Shown here: piece after piece, positions 1 through 12,052 of the stretch | How the letters are laid out: each line of letters begins with the position of its first letter | Numbering within the stretch: position 1 is the first letter of the stretch | Assembly: GCF_026151205.1 (NCBI RefSeq) | Contig: NC_087072.1 | Span: 23,205,603 to 23,269,602 of the forward strand | DNA: 64,000 bases | Origin: Bolinopsis microptera | Taxonomy: Eukaryota; Ctenophora; Tentaculata; Lobata; Bolinopsidae | Direction of reading: 5' to 3' | Notes under the pieces: generated by a model | The model's database searches: none | Told to the model about the DNA's origin: nothing | The model's input: only the letters and a program-made list of their open reading frames with translations | Program-made: the position numbers and the translations under genes

Positions 1-2105
1 CGATACAGTGAAGCGACCGTAGGGGTCACCACGTGATACAACATGTGACTATTGACAATTGTTAATGATCTGGCCCGGCGCGCGCTACTTCGTAGCTCGT
101 TCCATGATCGGGCCATAACATTTTGAGAAGAAAGCGGCGCGCGCTACTTCGAAGAAATTTAGACGAGTAACATCCGTCAAACGTGACTAGCATTCACGTG
201 ATCGATCAGCTACCCAATTACAGTCGCGCATAAGATCAATAGCACGCCAACTACCAATAAGAAAGAAGTGAAGTATGCGCTACAAAAGCCGCGCGCTGAG
301 TTAGATTGTAAAATCTGATTATTTGATTGTAAAATCGTATAAACACTGCTGCGCGCAGTGCCGTGACCGGTATGCGTCGTAATTAGCTCGTATTCATATT
401 TGAACAATTTTGAAGCCAAATTAAGGTGTTTGTTTTAGATTTGAATAAATAATATGGACACAGTTCGAAAGTAATTTGTCTACTAAATAGTATTATGAAA
501 GAATGAACAAAATTGGTTAAAATTTGCCATAGATGTGACAAAAAAACTACGCACAGGATTGAATATTTCTCCACCAACGCGTGAAAATTTCTGAGTTCAA
601 CATTATATATTTCAGCTTGGTAATTGTAGTACTCAATTTTTAATAGCCTAATCCGATTACTAAGTATTTTATTTATACGACAGTATAAATTTTTTTGAAT
701 ATTTGCTAGATTAAAATAATAATAGGAGTAGGAACGTCGAAGGTCTTGCGCTTATTTTAGTCCCAAAATATATCCTAATCATTAATTTCATAAAAAATCA
801 CTGAAAGTGATGTCTACAGGTATATTTAGCCCTAACACCTTCCCAAATCATTAAGCAAGGGTTCATAGTCAGTTTTTAAGATCAACTTCAATATCATTGT
901 TAAGACAGTGAAAGACATAATACTAAAAGTAAATCATAAATGAGTGGTTTCTCTTTCTCTTTCATTTTAACACATCATGCATTAGTAGAAGCAAGTCCTC
1001 TTTAGTGTCTGATTACCTATACTCCTGAAAAGATATTAGGGATATTATCAATTATGTAAAAAGAAAACAATATTGAATATGTGTGCAGCATGAAACATTG
1101 GTAGCTTATGTTTTTGAAAGCTCGCTTATTCGTTTAAGCGATCAAATAGTCAGTGTGCAGTGCACAGTGGAGAACAGTTTAAGGCACCGGAAATGTTCCA
1201 AATAAATCCCCTGTCTACTATCAGACCACACACTCCACTATGCACTACAAGGTATCGTATAACAATGGCAGTTGAAATGTGTTCCCGCCATTTTAAAATC
1301 AAAAATGTGCGCAGCATCTTACGGGTTATGCGCCGTGATCAATGGTCACGGCGCAATGGTTATGCGCCGTGACCATTGATCACGGCGCATACACATTGCG
1401 TTTAAATTGTCATATAAATGTCCAGCTTCTCAGTGAAATTTGGTTGACTCGACTAATTTAAAAATGTAATACTCTTTGTTTCATTCTAGTTCAATTGTAT
1501 TTCTATTATGGTCGGAAAGAATTATAATGTTTTTTTCTTCTACTGGGCCACATTCAGCCTGACATTCCGCCATATTTTCAACGGCTATGAACACTAACAT
1601 ATGAACACTTATATGAGCCTGGCCCCATGTAAGATGTTTCTTTGTAGTCAGTAGTGTATTACTATTTCGGTTTTATAGTTGCATTTAATGCAGTAAATAT
1701 TAATGGTTTCTTCACCTCTTCAATGTAATTGGTTTGGAGGTCATTTGAAATAAGGAGGTAAAATAACTCACATAGCTTCCGGCAAGTTCCAAGGATACAG
1801 TGATTGAGTTTCTAGTCAACCTAGCCTCTTTGCCTGACTGATTTCTTGTTCGGCAGGGTGACTGCTTAGTGCTTAAACGTCAACTTCAACCTCTTCCACT
1901 GCATCGAATCGTACTAGTAGAATTTGTACCTGACATATTACATTTAGTTTAGCGACCTTCACATGTGGGTCAAACTTAGTATTTCTGAAAGTTTCGCCAA
2001 ATTTCATTGATTTCAGAAGGTGTGGCAGGGTGTAGGCCATACACTGAGTAACATCTGCTTATTTAGTCAAACATTTAGTGTGGCCTTGCCCATCAGCAGC
2101 CTGTC
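1..2105. other. No gene seen; dispersed repeats
   Basis: AT-rich apart from GC-rich segments. Bases 1-240 hold blocks found again at 11240-11270 and, inverted, at 46630-46740. Only the palindrome at 1328 stands out otherwise. Confidence 0.6.
1328..1390. repeat. Perfect 28-bp inverted repeat with nested hairpins
   Basis: Left arm ATGCGCCGTGATCAATGG... at 1328-1355 is exactly reverse-complementary to 1363-1390, with a 7-nt spacer. Each arm also contains its own small inverted repeat (GCCGTGA / TCACGGC). GC-rich in an AT-rich setting. Confidence 0.9.
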
Positions 2106-2562
2106 CGATACTTGGAAGCTGGAGAAATGTCGACTCCTACAGTCCTACCAGCAGTCTTCTGATGACATGATAAGGGCGATTCAACCGCAAGTCAGGTCAG
2201 GGAGAGTTTGGAGACCAGACAAGGAACTAGATTGTGCTGAGAGGGACTTAGTCTGTGAAGAGGTGAGAGGAATGGTCCAGCCGTACAGCAGGGCAGGGAT
2301 TTGTTTTGGAGAATGGAAGAAACCGTGGAAGAAGATGAACGCCCGGGAACAACAAGCTGATGTCCTTCAGAGAGTTAAAAGAAACCTCGAGCATGAAAGG
2401 GAAGTTCAATGCGGCTCTCTTGAGATGCAGTCAAGATGGGGTCAGTGGAGGGAAGAGGTTATGAAGACGGACATGAGCTGGCACACACTCTTTAAGTATG
2501 GTGATTCGCTCACAGGTTTTATGCTCAGTGCGACTTATGGTACTGTGGTCACACCAAATTGA
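2106..2562 (+). pseudogene. Retrotransposon-related coding remnant
   Basis: Open frame encoding a Trp/Arg/Glu-rich segment (WRPDKELDCAERDLVCEE, VKRNLEHEREVQCGSLEMQ) and ending SLTGFMLSATYGTVVTPN. This order, a Gln/Arg-rich helix, W..WRE, then a F.L.A.YGT..TP motif, resembles the region after the polymerase in invertebrate LINE-like elements. The expected Cys-rich continuation is absent. Low certainty. Confidence 0.35.
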
Positions 2563-2762
2563 TTTCTTCAAATAATCCAAATACAGGCAGCGATTTAGTC
2601 AACTTAAGTTTATCATTTATGTAATTGAACATTAAAAATGAATCCTTCATAGAATTTTGCATTTTTCATTATCTCGAGGGTATAAAATTGTCAATTGAGA
2701 AACACGTCAAATCTAAACAAATAAGTTCATTAAAATAGCTATCAATCAGTAAATGAACGAAC

Positions 2763-2839
2763 CTGTACATCTAGAAGATATGATGTAGGTCCACACTTGT
2801 AACTTGTCAGACCGGTTGTTGTACAGCTTCCTGTTCAGC
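2763..2839 (-). CDS. Candidate exon, same strand as the KIND gene
   Basis: Seventy-seven bp from GTGTTTTCAG to ACAG^GTTCGT; the single open frame reads LNRKLYNNRSDKLQVW then TYIISSRCT. Phase 2 entry matches the 3.2-kb exon, phase 1 exit leads left, so the gene continues in or beyond this window. Function unknown. Confidence 0.5.
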
Positions 2840-3114
2840 CTGAAAACACATTTCTGTTACCATGACAATGTTACCATTACAAGATACCCGTGATGAGGAG
2901 TGTCATGACGTTACGTCACTGATAAAGTTAATACACCTCCTCCCCACTAATAGTGCACTAACCTGGAAATGAGGGAGTAGTGAGGACCAGCGTCAGTAAC
3001 TATAAAAAAAGCCCCCTATCATGATACTTTAGTTTCTCATGCAGGATTAAAAAATAGTAGTTGAACCCAACTTACACCAGATAAGATATGACTCAGTCAC
3101 TTTATCTACATTAC

Positions 3115-3241
3115 CTGGCAGACGTAACAGCCGAAGTGCCGAACTTATAGACCACAAAGTCTTGAGGGGAGAGGTCGTTAAGATCAACAGGTATTAGCTC
3201 AGTATCAAAATCGTGTTCAGAGTTCAATTTTGAGATATACC
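3115..3241 (-). CDS. Candidate exon, same strand as the KIND gene
   Basis: 127 bp from CTCAGTAG to CCAG^GTAATG. Open frame with two leading and two trailing bases: YISKLNSEHDFDTELIPVDL then NDLSPQDFVVYKFGTSAV. Its exit phase joins perfectly to the exon at 2.8 kb. Domain not recognised. Confidence 0.5.
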
Positions 3242-3379
3242 CTACTGAGGGTGAAAGTTTGGTTACCAAGTGAGATGACACAGTCAGTTACTTAGATACC
3301 GTGGTTACTAAATGACGGCAAATCAGTGACTGTAGGGACGGAATTGTATAATAATTGCCAGAATTATGTCAAATATGAA

Positions 3380-3620
3380 ATAAGTGCCAAGAGTCAGTTT
3401 TGTGGGTTATCTTACTGGCTTTAACTTAGGGGTTTTAAATAAAATGGTTGGATAAGTGTAAAACACATTATTTGGCCGTTTGAGATCCTGAAATTAGTGC
3501 CAGGAGTCAGTTTTGTGGGTTATCTTACTGGCTGTAAAGGGGTTTTAAAAAATGTAAATGGTTGGATAAGTGTAAAACACATTATTTGGCATCCTGAAAT
3601 TAGTGCCAGGAGTCAGTTTT
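3380..3620. repeat. Diverged copies of the 114-bp satellite
   Basis: About two copies with indels (spacing 107 bp) of the unit that forms the main array at 4.13-5.55 kb; they flank the inserted foldback element. Confidence 0.8.
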
Positions 3621-3627
3621 GTGGATT

Positions 3628-4128
3628 GGGGGGGGGGGGGGGGGGGGTCCAAGGGGAACTTTGGGGAGTTTTGGGGAACTTTTTTTTGGGGAACTTCAGG
3701 AAACCTGGGGGACTTTCCCAAAGTTCCCCAAAAAATTATCAATGAAACAAATAATTTTGGGGAATTTTGGGGAACTTTTTTTTGGGGAACTTCAGAAAGT
3801 TCCCCAAAATTCCCCAAAGTGCCCCAAAGTTCCCCAAAGTTCCCCAATAAAATTATCATGCCAAAAAAATTATCATGCTGCAAGTATCAACAAGTAAGTT
3901 AAGATTATACCTTATAATAACATACATGTTAACATTAATGGGTATTAATGTATATTAGAGAAATTTTGAATAATTTTGAATAATTTTGAATAATTTTGGA
4001 TAATTTTGAATAATTTTGGGGAATTTTGGGGAACTTTGGGGAGTTTTGGGGAACTTTTTTTTGGGGAACTTCAGAAATCTTGAGGGACTTTCCCAAAGTT
4101 CCCCAAAGTTCCCCTTGGACCCCCCCCC
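3628..4128. mobile_element. G-run-capped foldback element inserted in satellite
   Basis: A 501-bp insertion whose left end (G-run then TCCAAGGGGAACTTTGGGG) is the inverted complement of its right end (CCCCAAAGTTCCCCTTGGA then C-run). TGGATT flanks both sides (3622-3627 and 4129-4134), consistent with a 6-bp target duplication. The interior is repeated GGGGAACTTT/AAAGTTCCCC blocks and an AATTTTGAAT repeat. No coding capacity. Confidence 0.7.
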
Positions 4129-5546
4129 TGGATTATATTGTTGGCTTTAAAGGGGTTTTAAAAAGTGTAAATGGTTGAATAAGTGTGAAACACATTATTT
4201 GGCCGTTTGAGATCCTGAAATTAGTGCCAGGAGTCAGTTTTGTGGGTTATCTTACTGGCTTTAAAGGGGTTTTAAAAAGTGTAAATGGTTGAATAAGTGA
4301 AAAACACATTATTTGGCCGTACGAGATCCTGAAATTAGTGCCAGGAGTCAGTTTTGTGGGTTATCTTACTGGCTGTAAAGGGGTTTTAAAAAGTGTAAAT
4401 GGTTGAATAAGTGTAAAACACATTATTTGGCCGTACGAGATCCTGAAATTAGTGCCAGGAGTCAGTTTTGTGGGTTATCTTACTGGCTGTAAAGGGGTTT
4501 TAAAAAGTGTAAATGGTTGAATAAGTGTAAAACACATTATTTGGCCGTACGAGATCCTGAAATTAGTGCCAGGAGTCAGTTTTGTGGGTTATCTTACTGG
4601 CTGTAAAGGGGTTTTAAAAAGTGTAAATGGTTGAATAAGTGTAAAACACATTATTTGGCCGTACGAGATCCTGAAATTAGTGCCAGGAGTCAGTTTTGTG
4701 GGTTATCTTACTGGCTTTAAAGGGGTTTTAAAAAGTGTAAATGGTTGAATAAGTGTAAAACACATTATTTGGCCGTACGAGATCCTGAAATTAGTGCCAG
4801 GAGTCAGTTTTGTGGGTTATCTTACTGGCTGTAAAGGGGTTTTAAAAAGTGTAAATGGTTGAATAAGTGTAAAACACATTATTTGGCCGTACGAGATCCT
4901 GAAATTAGTGCCAGGAGTCAGTTTTGTGGGTTATCTTACTGGCTGTAAAGGGGTTTTAAAAAGTGTAAATGGTTGAATAAGTGTAAAACACATTATTTGG
5001 CCGTACGAGATCCTGAAATTAGTGCCAGGAGTCAGTTTTGTGGGTTATCTTACTGGCTGTAAAGGGGTTTTAAAAAGTGTAAATGGTTGAATAAGTGTAA
5101 AACACATTATTTGGCCGTACGAGATCCTGAAATTAGTGCCAGGAGTCAGTTTTGTGGGTTATCTTACTGGCTGTAAAGGGGTTTTAAAAAGTGTAAATGG
5201 TTGAATAAGTGTAAAACACATTATTTGGCCGTACGAGATCCTGAAATTAGTGCCAGGAGTCAGTTTTGTGGGTTATCTTACTGGCTGTAAAGGGGTTTTA
5301 AAAAGTGTAAATGGTTGAATTAGTGTAAAACACATTATTTGGCCGTACGAGATCCTGAAATTAGTGCCAGGAGTCAGTTTTGTGGGTTATCTTACTGGCT
5401 GTAAAGGGGTTTTAAAAAGTGTAAATGGTTGAATAAGTGTAAAACACATTATTTGGCCGTACGAGATCCTGAAATTAGTGCCAGGAGTCAGTTTTGTGGG
5501 TTATCTTACTGGCTGTTAAGGGGTTTTAAAAAGTGTAAATGGTTGG
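4129..5546. repeat. 114-bp satellite array
   Basis: About 12 near-identical head-to-tail copies; CCTGAAATTAGTGCC recurs every 114 bp from 4214 to 5468. Variation is mostly GGCTGTAAAG versus GGCTTTAAAG and GTTTGA versus GTACGA. Confidence 0.95.
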
Positions 5547-8500
5547 TGTAAATGTGAAATGGTTCGGAATAAAACCGAAACCAAGTATGAAATAACAGAT
5601 ATAAATAACAATTAATAACTTACCGGTTCGTAAAAGTTATCCGACTGGCATTAATTAAAAACTTAAATCAAAACCCTATTATCTGTTATCGTGAATCGTT
5701 AATTGCAATATATAATACAACAGTCGATAACAGCTGACATTTTACAACGAGCAGAAATAACAAAATGGCGCGAAGTTATAATCTTCACATACGATCAGGT
5801 AAAAATGGCGCCATAGTGCTCCTTCATCAACTATTTTACGTTTTTGACGATTTTGACACGTGAATAGCGCGCTTAGATTTGCGCGGCGCATTAAAAAAAT
5901 TTAAACCTTTCGGATAGGGGTTAATTTATTTTTCTACTGTCAACACAGCCCAAGTTATACATGTTTTAATATCAAAAAATGTCCATTTTTTTTGTATCAG
6001 TTTTAGCTAAATTTCTTTTCAAATCGCTGCCACGTCAAAACTATTTTACGAAAGTATATCAAATTTTCACGAAAAGCAAACTTAATCGATTTACAACTGT
6101 ATTGAAAAAGAATTTAATACAAAAATATTGAAACTTTTAAAATTATCAATGGAATAAATTGCCGACCTCTAAATATGTGTAAAATACTGCGAATAACGCT
6201 GCGCGTGGGGGTGATAAACGCGCCTATTTGCGTGTTTTAGAGGATTCAATTACGCCAGGCTATATGTTTATGAACATAATAGCCTGGGGTCCACAGGTAA
6301 ATTTAACGGGTGATACTTGTAAAATATATGTTTCAAATATTATACCGGCGAAATAGTTGGTCGCGCGCAGTACGACATGTTTTTGGTGTTGACCATTGGT
6401 GGCAGGTACTTTTTGTCCTATTACGTCACGGCGCAGTACTGCACGGACACTACACACTGATAAAGCTTCTCTCAGATCACAGTTTAAGTTAGAAATAAAA
6501 CCTAATTAGATCATCGATCAGTTAGTGATTAACAAAGAAAACAAAATATTGAAATAACGGATTATAATATATAATGTTTATCTTTCTAAATCTAAATCCC
6601 GTGCACAGTGTCAAGTGTAACATTATGAACTGGAATTGTCATATTAAATTCTTTGATCGGAGCAACATCTTGAAGATTAACTCAATCTTCAAGTTCAAGC
6701 GTTCGGCATCATTGTAGAGGATTTGTAGAAGAATGTTTTGGCAGTAACTGAAAGTAATTCATTTTAATTGATCAAAGAGGTCGAAACTCGGTTTATCAGA
6801 TGGTTTGGGAGTTATAAGACATGATGCATTACTGATTTAACTACAAAAACTTGACCCACAATTATGACTGTTCACAATATTGAGCCTACAGTGTGACTGA
6901 ATTGTATTTTAATTTGTAAGCCATATAATTATATTCCAAAAATTCTAATATGTCCTCACCTACTGTATGTTTTACAGTTTTAGGAGAAAGAGACCATTAA
7001 AATAGAGAATAGATTATTCCCAGCAGTACTTTATCTTCCAGAAATAACAAGGGCACGACATTCCGGCACAGTAAAATGAGAGTCAGAGATGAGAGAAGAA
7101 AGAAAATTCTGAGTAACTTTGTCAGACGTCAGTATAGCCGTTTTCATGTCAGAGAGATCCTTCGGCGAACTATCAGTATCACACAATGGCAGGTCAGTCC
7201 ATCAGTAACTGAAAATAAAACCCATTACGTCAGTATTGCTATTGGGAAGGTTGGTAAGATATAATCAGAATTCGGCTAACTAGATATTTGATTTCAAACA
7301 AGTTATTTTTTCCCGATCCATGACTCAAGTGCCGAAGGCACAAAAGAGTCAAGGACAAGGGTTAGCGATCGAGGTTTTTTTTGGGATATGGTAGCTTTGC
7401 GACCGTACCTGCGTGCGAGCGTGCGTGTCTGCGTACGTTTCGCCCACGTGTCTGCCTGCGCAAAGTTATTTTGCGCGAAAATCTGAATTAAACAATTGTT
7501 GGCGCGCGGTGCTGAAATGTTCAAGTACATTGTTAATTTCATCATGTACGCATCCCGCTAGGGACTAATTGATAGCATATTATTATTATTTTGAGTTAGT
7601 ATTACTATTTTGCACAAATCCGTGTCAGGTTGCATAAACAATAAACATATGGTTACATAGAAATATACACGATTTTCAAATTAAATATGGAATTATATCA
7701 ACTGGGCGGCGCTCGGCCTGTCACTCCGCCATATCTGCATGCTTATAAACAGTAAAGACTGGGGTCCACAGGTGGTATGGAATATGATCAAATACTCCAT
7801 CACGGATCGGGAAATTGAGCGGCCATCCACAAAAGAAAAGCGGCCGCATTTCTTGTTAGGTTATATTATTCCGGGAACATTATATATATCGTATTTCTGT
7901 CAATGAATGGTTACATTTTTAAGTACCATTTATCGACAAAAATGGGCAATTTGTGCGTGTGCATGGTAATTTTTAATTTTAAGTGGAATGATACACCCAT
8001 GTGCAGTGTGGAACCTACAGCGTGTAAAGAAATGTGTGTAAAGTATGATTATTTATAGATTACCAGCCTGCCGTAATAAAGTAATGACAAAGTAAGCGAA
8101 CATGTACATCTCGTGATAACATTTCGGTCATGAAGTTGGGATATTACAACAACATATTATTTTAATTGCCCACTTCACTTGGAGAGAATTCAGGTACGTG
8201 TGCTAATAATTGTGTACATAATTCTGATAGGAACTTTAACGAAAATATAATACAAAATTGGTCGGAAAATTGAATATGGGATACTTAGGAGGATTATTAG
8301 GACAAAATTGGAACATTTGTTACATCAGTTCTAGGACTAGACATGCAGTGATTCCCAAACTTGGTTTGAGTAGTCCTATGACCAATATTAACTCTTTCCG
8401 ACCAATTTTGAACCATTCTGAGCACGTTGAGGAGAATGTTCATGTTTGTTCATTTCCGTTCATTCCATGAACCTAGCCAATTTGTGCGTGTATTTCTGTC

Positions 8501-9489
8501 GATAAATGGTTACATTTTTATGTACCATTTATCGACAAAAATGGGCAATTTGTGCGTGTGCATGGTTAATTTGAATTTTAAGTGGAATGATACGCCCATG
8601 TGTAACGAGCTGGACAATTGCAACATGTTGAATCAGAATGTTGACGAGTTTCTTATATTGACTTCTTATTATTAGTAATATTCTACCTTTGCAGTTGCTA
8701 ATCTCATTAACGTTTTCTGTAAAACGCTAATTTGGAAATAAAATTCGTTAAATGATAACAAAAATTCTAAAAATGCTTGAGATTTCAACTGCTAAAAATG
8801 TAATGTATTTAAATATTGATTATTGAACCTCGAAACACACTGCGGTAAACTAATTTTAGGAGATTCAAAGTGTTATTTGACTAATAGTAATAAAAGTTAT
8901 CAATTGATTTTACTACTATCGCTGCCTGATGTTCTGTAAAATAACGAACTAATATTTTCATTAAGAACAGTTCAGTATGGTCAATTTATTAACGCCCATT
9001 ACGATAAAATTACTTTAACAACATTTTTTAAAAATCTGATAATTAAGAAAAAGTTATTATTAGTAAATATAACGCTCCCTCCCACTCCCAGCCCGGCCTG
9101 CGCCTGGTTGCTTTAACAGTGAAATTAAATTAATTAACGATACTGAACTATGAACCTATAAAATTTTCAAACTCTTATAGTCTCTAATGTATTACAGGCC
9201 ATCAAGCAATTGTCTTAAAAAATGCCCCAAAATATTTTATGTTACATGAAACAATATCTATTGTGTTTTTCTGCCTCAAATCTTTCTCAAACGCATAACT
9301 TGTGTGATCGTGTTAGAAAGTTGTCACATGAACGAAGGAAGCTGGTAACTGGAGTGAGAAGGCTCAGTGGATTTGCTGAAGTACTTCGGAGGGGCTGGCG
9401 TCTTCATCTGAGGTTCATAGTTTTCAGAAATAATTTCAAAAGAAAATACAACAGTTGTGATTTAGTATTCTCTGGTGTTGGGCCATCCT
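5547..9489. other. No gene seen; repeat-derived sequence
   Basis: Contains GC-rich GCGCGC blocks at 6.2-6.45 and 7.4-7.75 kb related to 13.15-13.25 and 46.1-46.6 kb (AACGGGTGATACTCGTAAAA), and the duplicated segment at 7.9-8.6 kb. Short ORFs have no recognisable product. Confidence 0.55.
7890..8620. repeat. Duplicated 140-bp segment
   Basis: The segment around TACCATTTATCGACAAAAAT at 7925-8000 recurs at 8520-8600 in direct orientation with the same flanks (GGGCAATTTGTGCGTGTGCA). No coding meaning seen; the short ORFs across it are not conserved between copies. Confidence 0.8.
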
Positions 9490-10580
9490 TTGGGTTGTGA
9501 AGCTCAGTTCTGCTTCCTACAGGTGCATTAGGCTGGTTTAAAATTTGAAACTCGAAAAGTTGCACACGTGGGGACACGCCCAAATTGATATAAAATTGCC
9601 AAAATCATTGAAAATTGCTATTTTCACCATTCTCTGTCAACTTTGGAGTCCCGTTGTGATCCACGTTCTTTTTGTAATCGTTTGAAACTTTGCATGCTTA
9701 TCAAACAATATATAAAACACTAACATGCAAAAATTTACGGTGATTCAATATTTTATGCGCAGTGCGCACGCAACGTCCGCTCAAAGTTTGCACGTGCGAA
9801 AGGTTGATAATTTTGCTCATTCGTGATTACGAACAAATTTTGATTTCCCACGACAGTTAAATGGCATTATAAATGAATTTAATGCCAACTTGAATGAGTA
9901 TAAAGTGACATACTCAGTCAGTGATCGACAGATATGCTTACCTAAACACAAGGAAATTTTTTCATAGGTTAAATTTCGAAATCATTGAAATTACCTCCTT
10001 ATTAATGAAGTTATCAGTTTATATTTCGACTTTGTAAAGTACCCTGACATTATAAAAAAATAGATGATATTTGACCAAAACCCATAATTGGGTAGAGTGG
10101 ACCGCTGCCAGTATCTCTCTTTCCTAAGCAAAAGGAAATGATATTAATTTGAATGACCGTCTGCAAATGCAAAATTATACCCAAAATTAAATCGGTCGCT
10201 CGCTTTTCCTATTCATTTACAATTGTAATAGATTAAGAAGAACTACCCGAAGGCAGCTGTATTCGGCACTAACGATTCAATAAACACCAGCTAATTGGAC
10301 ACTCATTACTGCCCTTGTCCCGCAATACTAAGTATCGACCCGAAAGCAACCCAAGGCCAAAGAGATTTTTACAGCATGTGATTGATGCAGTTAATCGGAA
10401 CTTATTACAATTCGTAAGCCTTGTACGGTTTTTCATTTCATTCTCGGTATCATTTTGCATTTGCGGACGGTTATTCAAATTAATGTCATTTCCTTTTGTT
10501 TGGGAAAGAGAGACACTGGCAGCAGTTCACTTTATTACCCATGATCATGAGTTTTGGTCAAATATTTTAAACAAATAATG
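9490..10580 (+). mobile_element. Interspersed repeat A with internal foldback, copy 1
   Basis: Matches 42.42-43.56 kb in inverted orientation over about 1.1 kb, including GGGCGTGTCC-type and CGGTCGCTCGCTTTTCC blocks. The 10.07-10.57 kb part is itself a foldback: CCAAAACCCATAATT...GGTAGAGTGGACCGCTG on the left, its imperfect complement on the right. Confidence 0.75.
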
Positions 10581-10684
10581 TATGGGCATCACCCGTTTAG
10601 TTAATAAATTTAATCACACTCGACATGATAGTCCAATTATGTAAAATGATTTAAAATCATTTGGATTAATACGCAGTATTCTTA

Positions 10685-10974
10685 AGGGGTCGTTCACATA
10701 TATAGGGGTCGTTCACGTATTACGTAATCAATTTTGGATAATATTTACCACCCCCCCCCCCCCCCCTTCGTAATCAGTTTCACAAATAGCTAGCTATTGT
10801 GTCGAAATTACACTAGCATAATCATTTGGAAACCCCCGGCCCCCCCACGACTGATTACGTAATATGTGAACGACACCATATTACATGTAAAACTGAGTAC
10901 TGACTACGGAGGGGGGGGGGGGGGGGGGGGTAAAATTGTCCAAAAAGTGATTACATAATATGTGAAGGACCCCT
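10685..10974. mobile_element. MITE with AGGGGTCGTTCAC termini
   Basis: Left end AGGGGTCGTTCACGTATTAC and right end, the near-complement of AGGGGTCCTTCACATATTAT, frame about 270 bp with internal poly-C and poly-G tracts and a second pair of inverted copies (10.84-10.87 kb). The left terminus is partly duplicated. A diverged left end occurs at 52922. No ORF. Confidence 0.75.
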
Positions 10975-11626
10975 AAAATAAACAAAACAAAAATAATTGT
11001 GTGTTTTTAAAAGTATAAACTTTAAAAATTAACAGGATAATTTTACAATTTACTAACCTTGTCAATGTGAAAGTGAGATAATTTGCTGTTGTAAGCAAAT
11101 GCTCTCTTTCCATCCATATCCCTATTATTTTCTTTCTTGGTAGCTTGTATAACCACCGGACCAATGTCGAACGTTGGATCTTAGGCAAATTTAGTTGTTA
11201 TACTTGGTGTGGATAAATCTTGACGGCCTTTTTCGAGGAAATTTAGACGAGTAACATCCGTCAAACAAAACTTTAACCCAAAACCTTTCCATACCTCCAA
11301 AGCTTAGCAAAATCCTAATCCTAAACCGAAACTCAAAGAATCGAATTAGTGTTTTACTATAAAAAGTCGCATGATAACTCGCCGGTTGGTGTTTTATAAG
11401 TTAAAACTTACAGTTGGTATCAGGAAAATGTGCACCATCACTATCAACAGATGTGCAACCGTATGCCGAACATATCTCCTGTACGAATAACGGTGGGGAA
11501 TCGTTAAACATCGTTAAGTAATTTCGATTAACCGTTTATTGATTTATAATGTATTAGTTTATTAATATAAATATATAAACACTTGTTGTAACAGGTATCT
11601 AAACGGCTTTTAGTTTTACTATAATT

Positions 11627-11898
11627 CGCTCGCCCAAAAATTATCATTTGACTTTGATTTTTATGGTTTTGCATAAACCCTAATCCCAACCCTAACCCAA
11701 GCCCTAAACAATCAATGTCGTGTTTTACTAGCGTGTCACGTGACCAAAACTATTTTTTGCCCATAACTTTCCATGGAAGCAATTTTACCATACGTCATGG
11801 TGGTTGTTTCGGAATCAGCGTCCATAATACACCGAACAAGATTAAATTCATACCTTTAGGGCCTTTTCACAAGAATTTTCTTAAAATTTGGGCGAGCG
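11627..11898. mobile_element. MITE with CGCTCGCCC termini and telomere-like interior
   Basis: Terminal inverted repeats CGCTCGCCCAAAA / TTTGGGCGAGCG. Interior holds AACCCTAATCCCAACCC (degenerate telomeric CCCTAA) and TCACGTGAC. The same family, reverse-oriented and interrupted, spans 46741-48890. Confidence 0.75.
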
Positions 11899-11947
11899 AT
11901 TTATATTAGTAGGAGCGTATCTAAACAGTAACCCTGCTCGCACTTAC

Positions 11948-12052
11948 TGCTTTAGTAGTAGTTGTTGTGACAGAACCTTCGTTATCACTAGTTTCATCAT
12001 CCTCACTGAGATTGAGGAACTGCTCTTCACTGCATATTGCTAACTTCCTCTG
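11948..12052 (-). CDS. Candidate downstream exon of the KIND gene (acidic)
   Basis: Thirty-five codons, phase 0/0, between TTCGCAG and GCA^GTAAGT: QRKLAICSEEQFLNLSEDDE then TSDNEGSVTTTTTKA. Good sites and one open frame. Entry phase does not match exon 18's exit, so another exon would be needed; it could belong to a different gene. Confidence 0.4.

Noticed and set aside
2020-2105. ORF start at 2020 as a genuine protein N-terminus
   Set aside because: No recognisable content before about 2106; more likely a chance extension of a retroelement remnant.
7303-7545. 80-codon minus ORF and similar short ORFs at 6.2-9.5 kb
   Set aside because: No recognisable domain, splice signals or codon pattern; lie in dispersed repeats.
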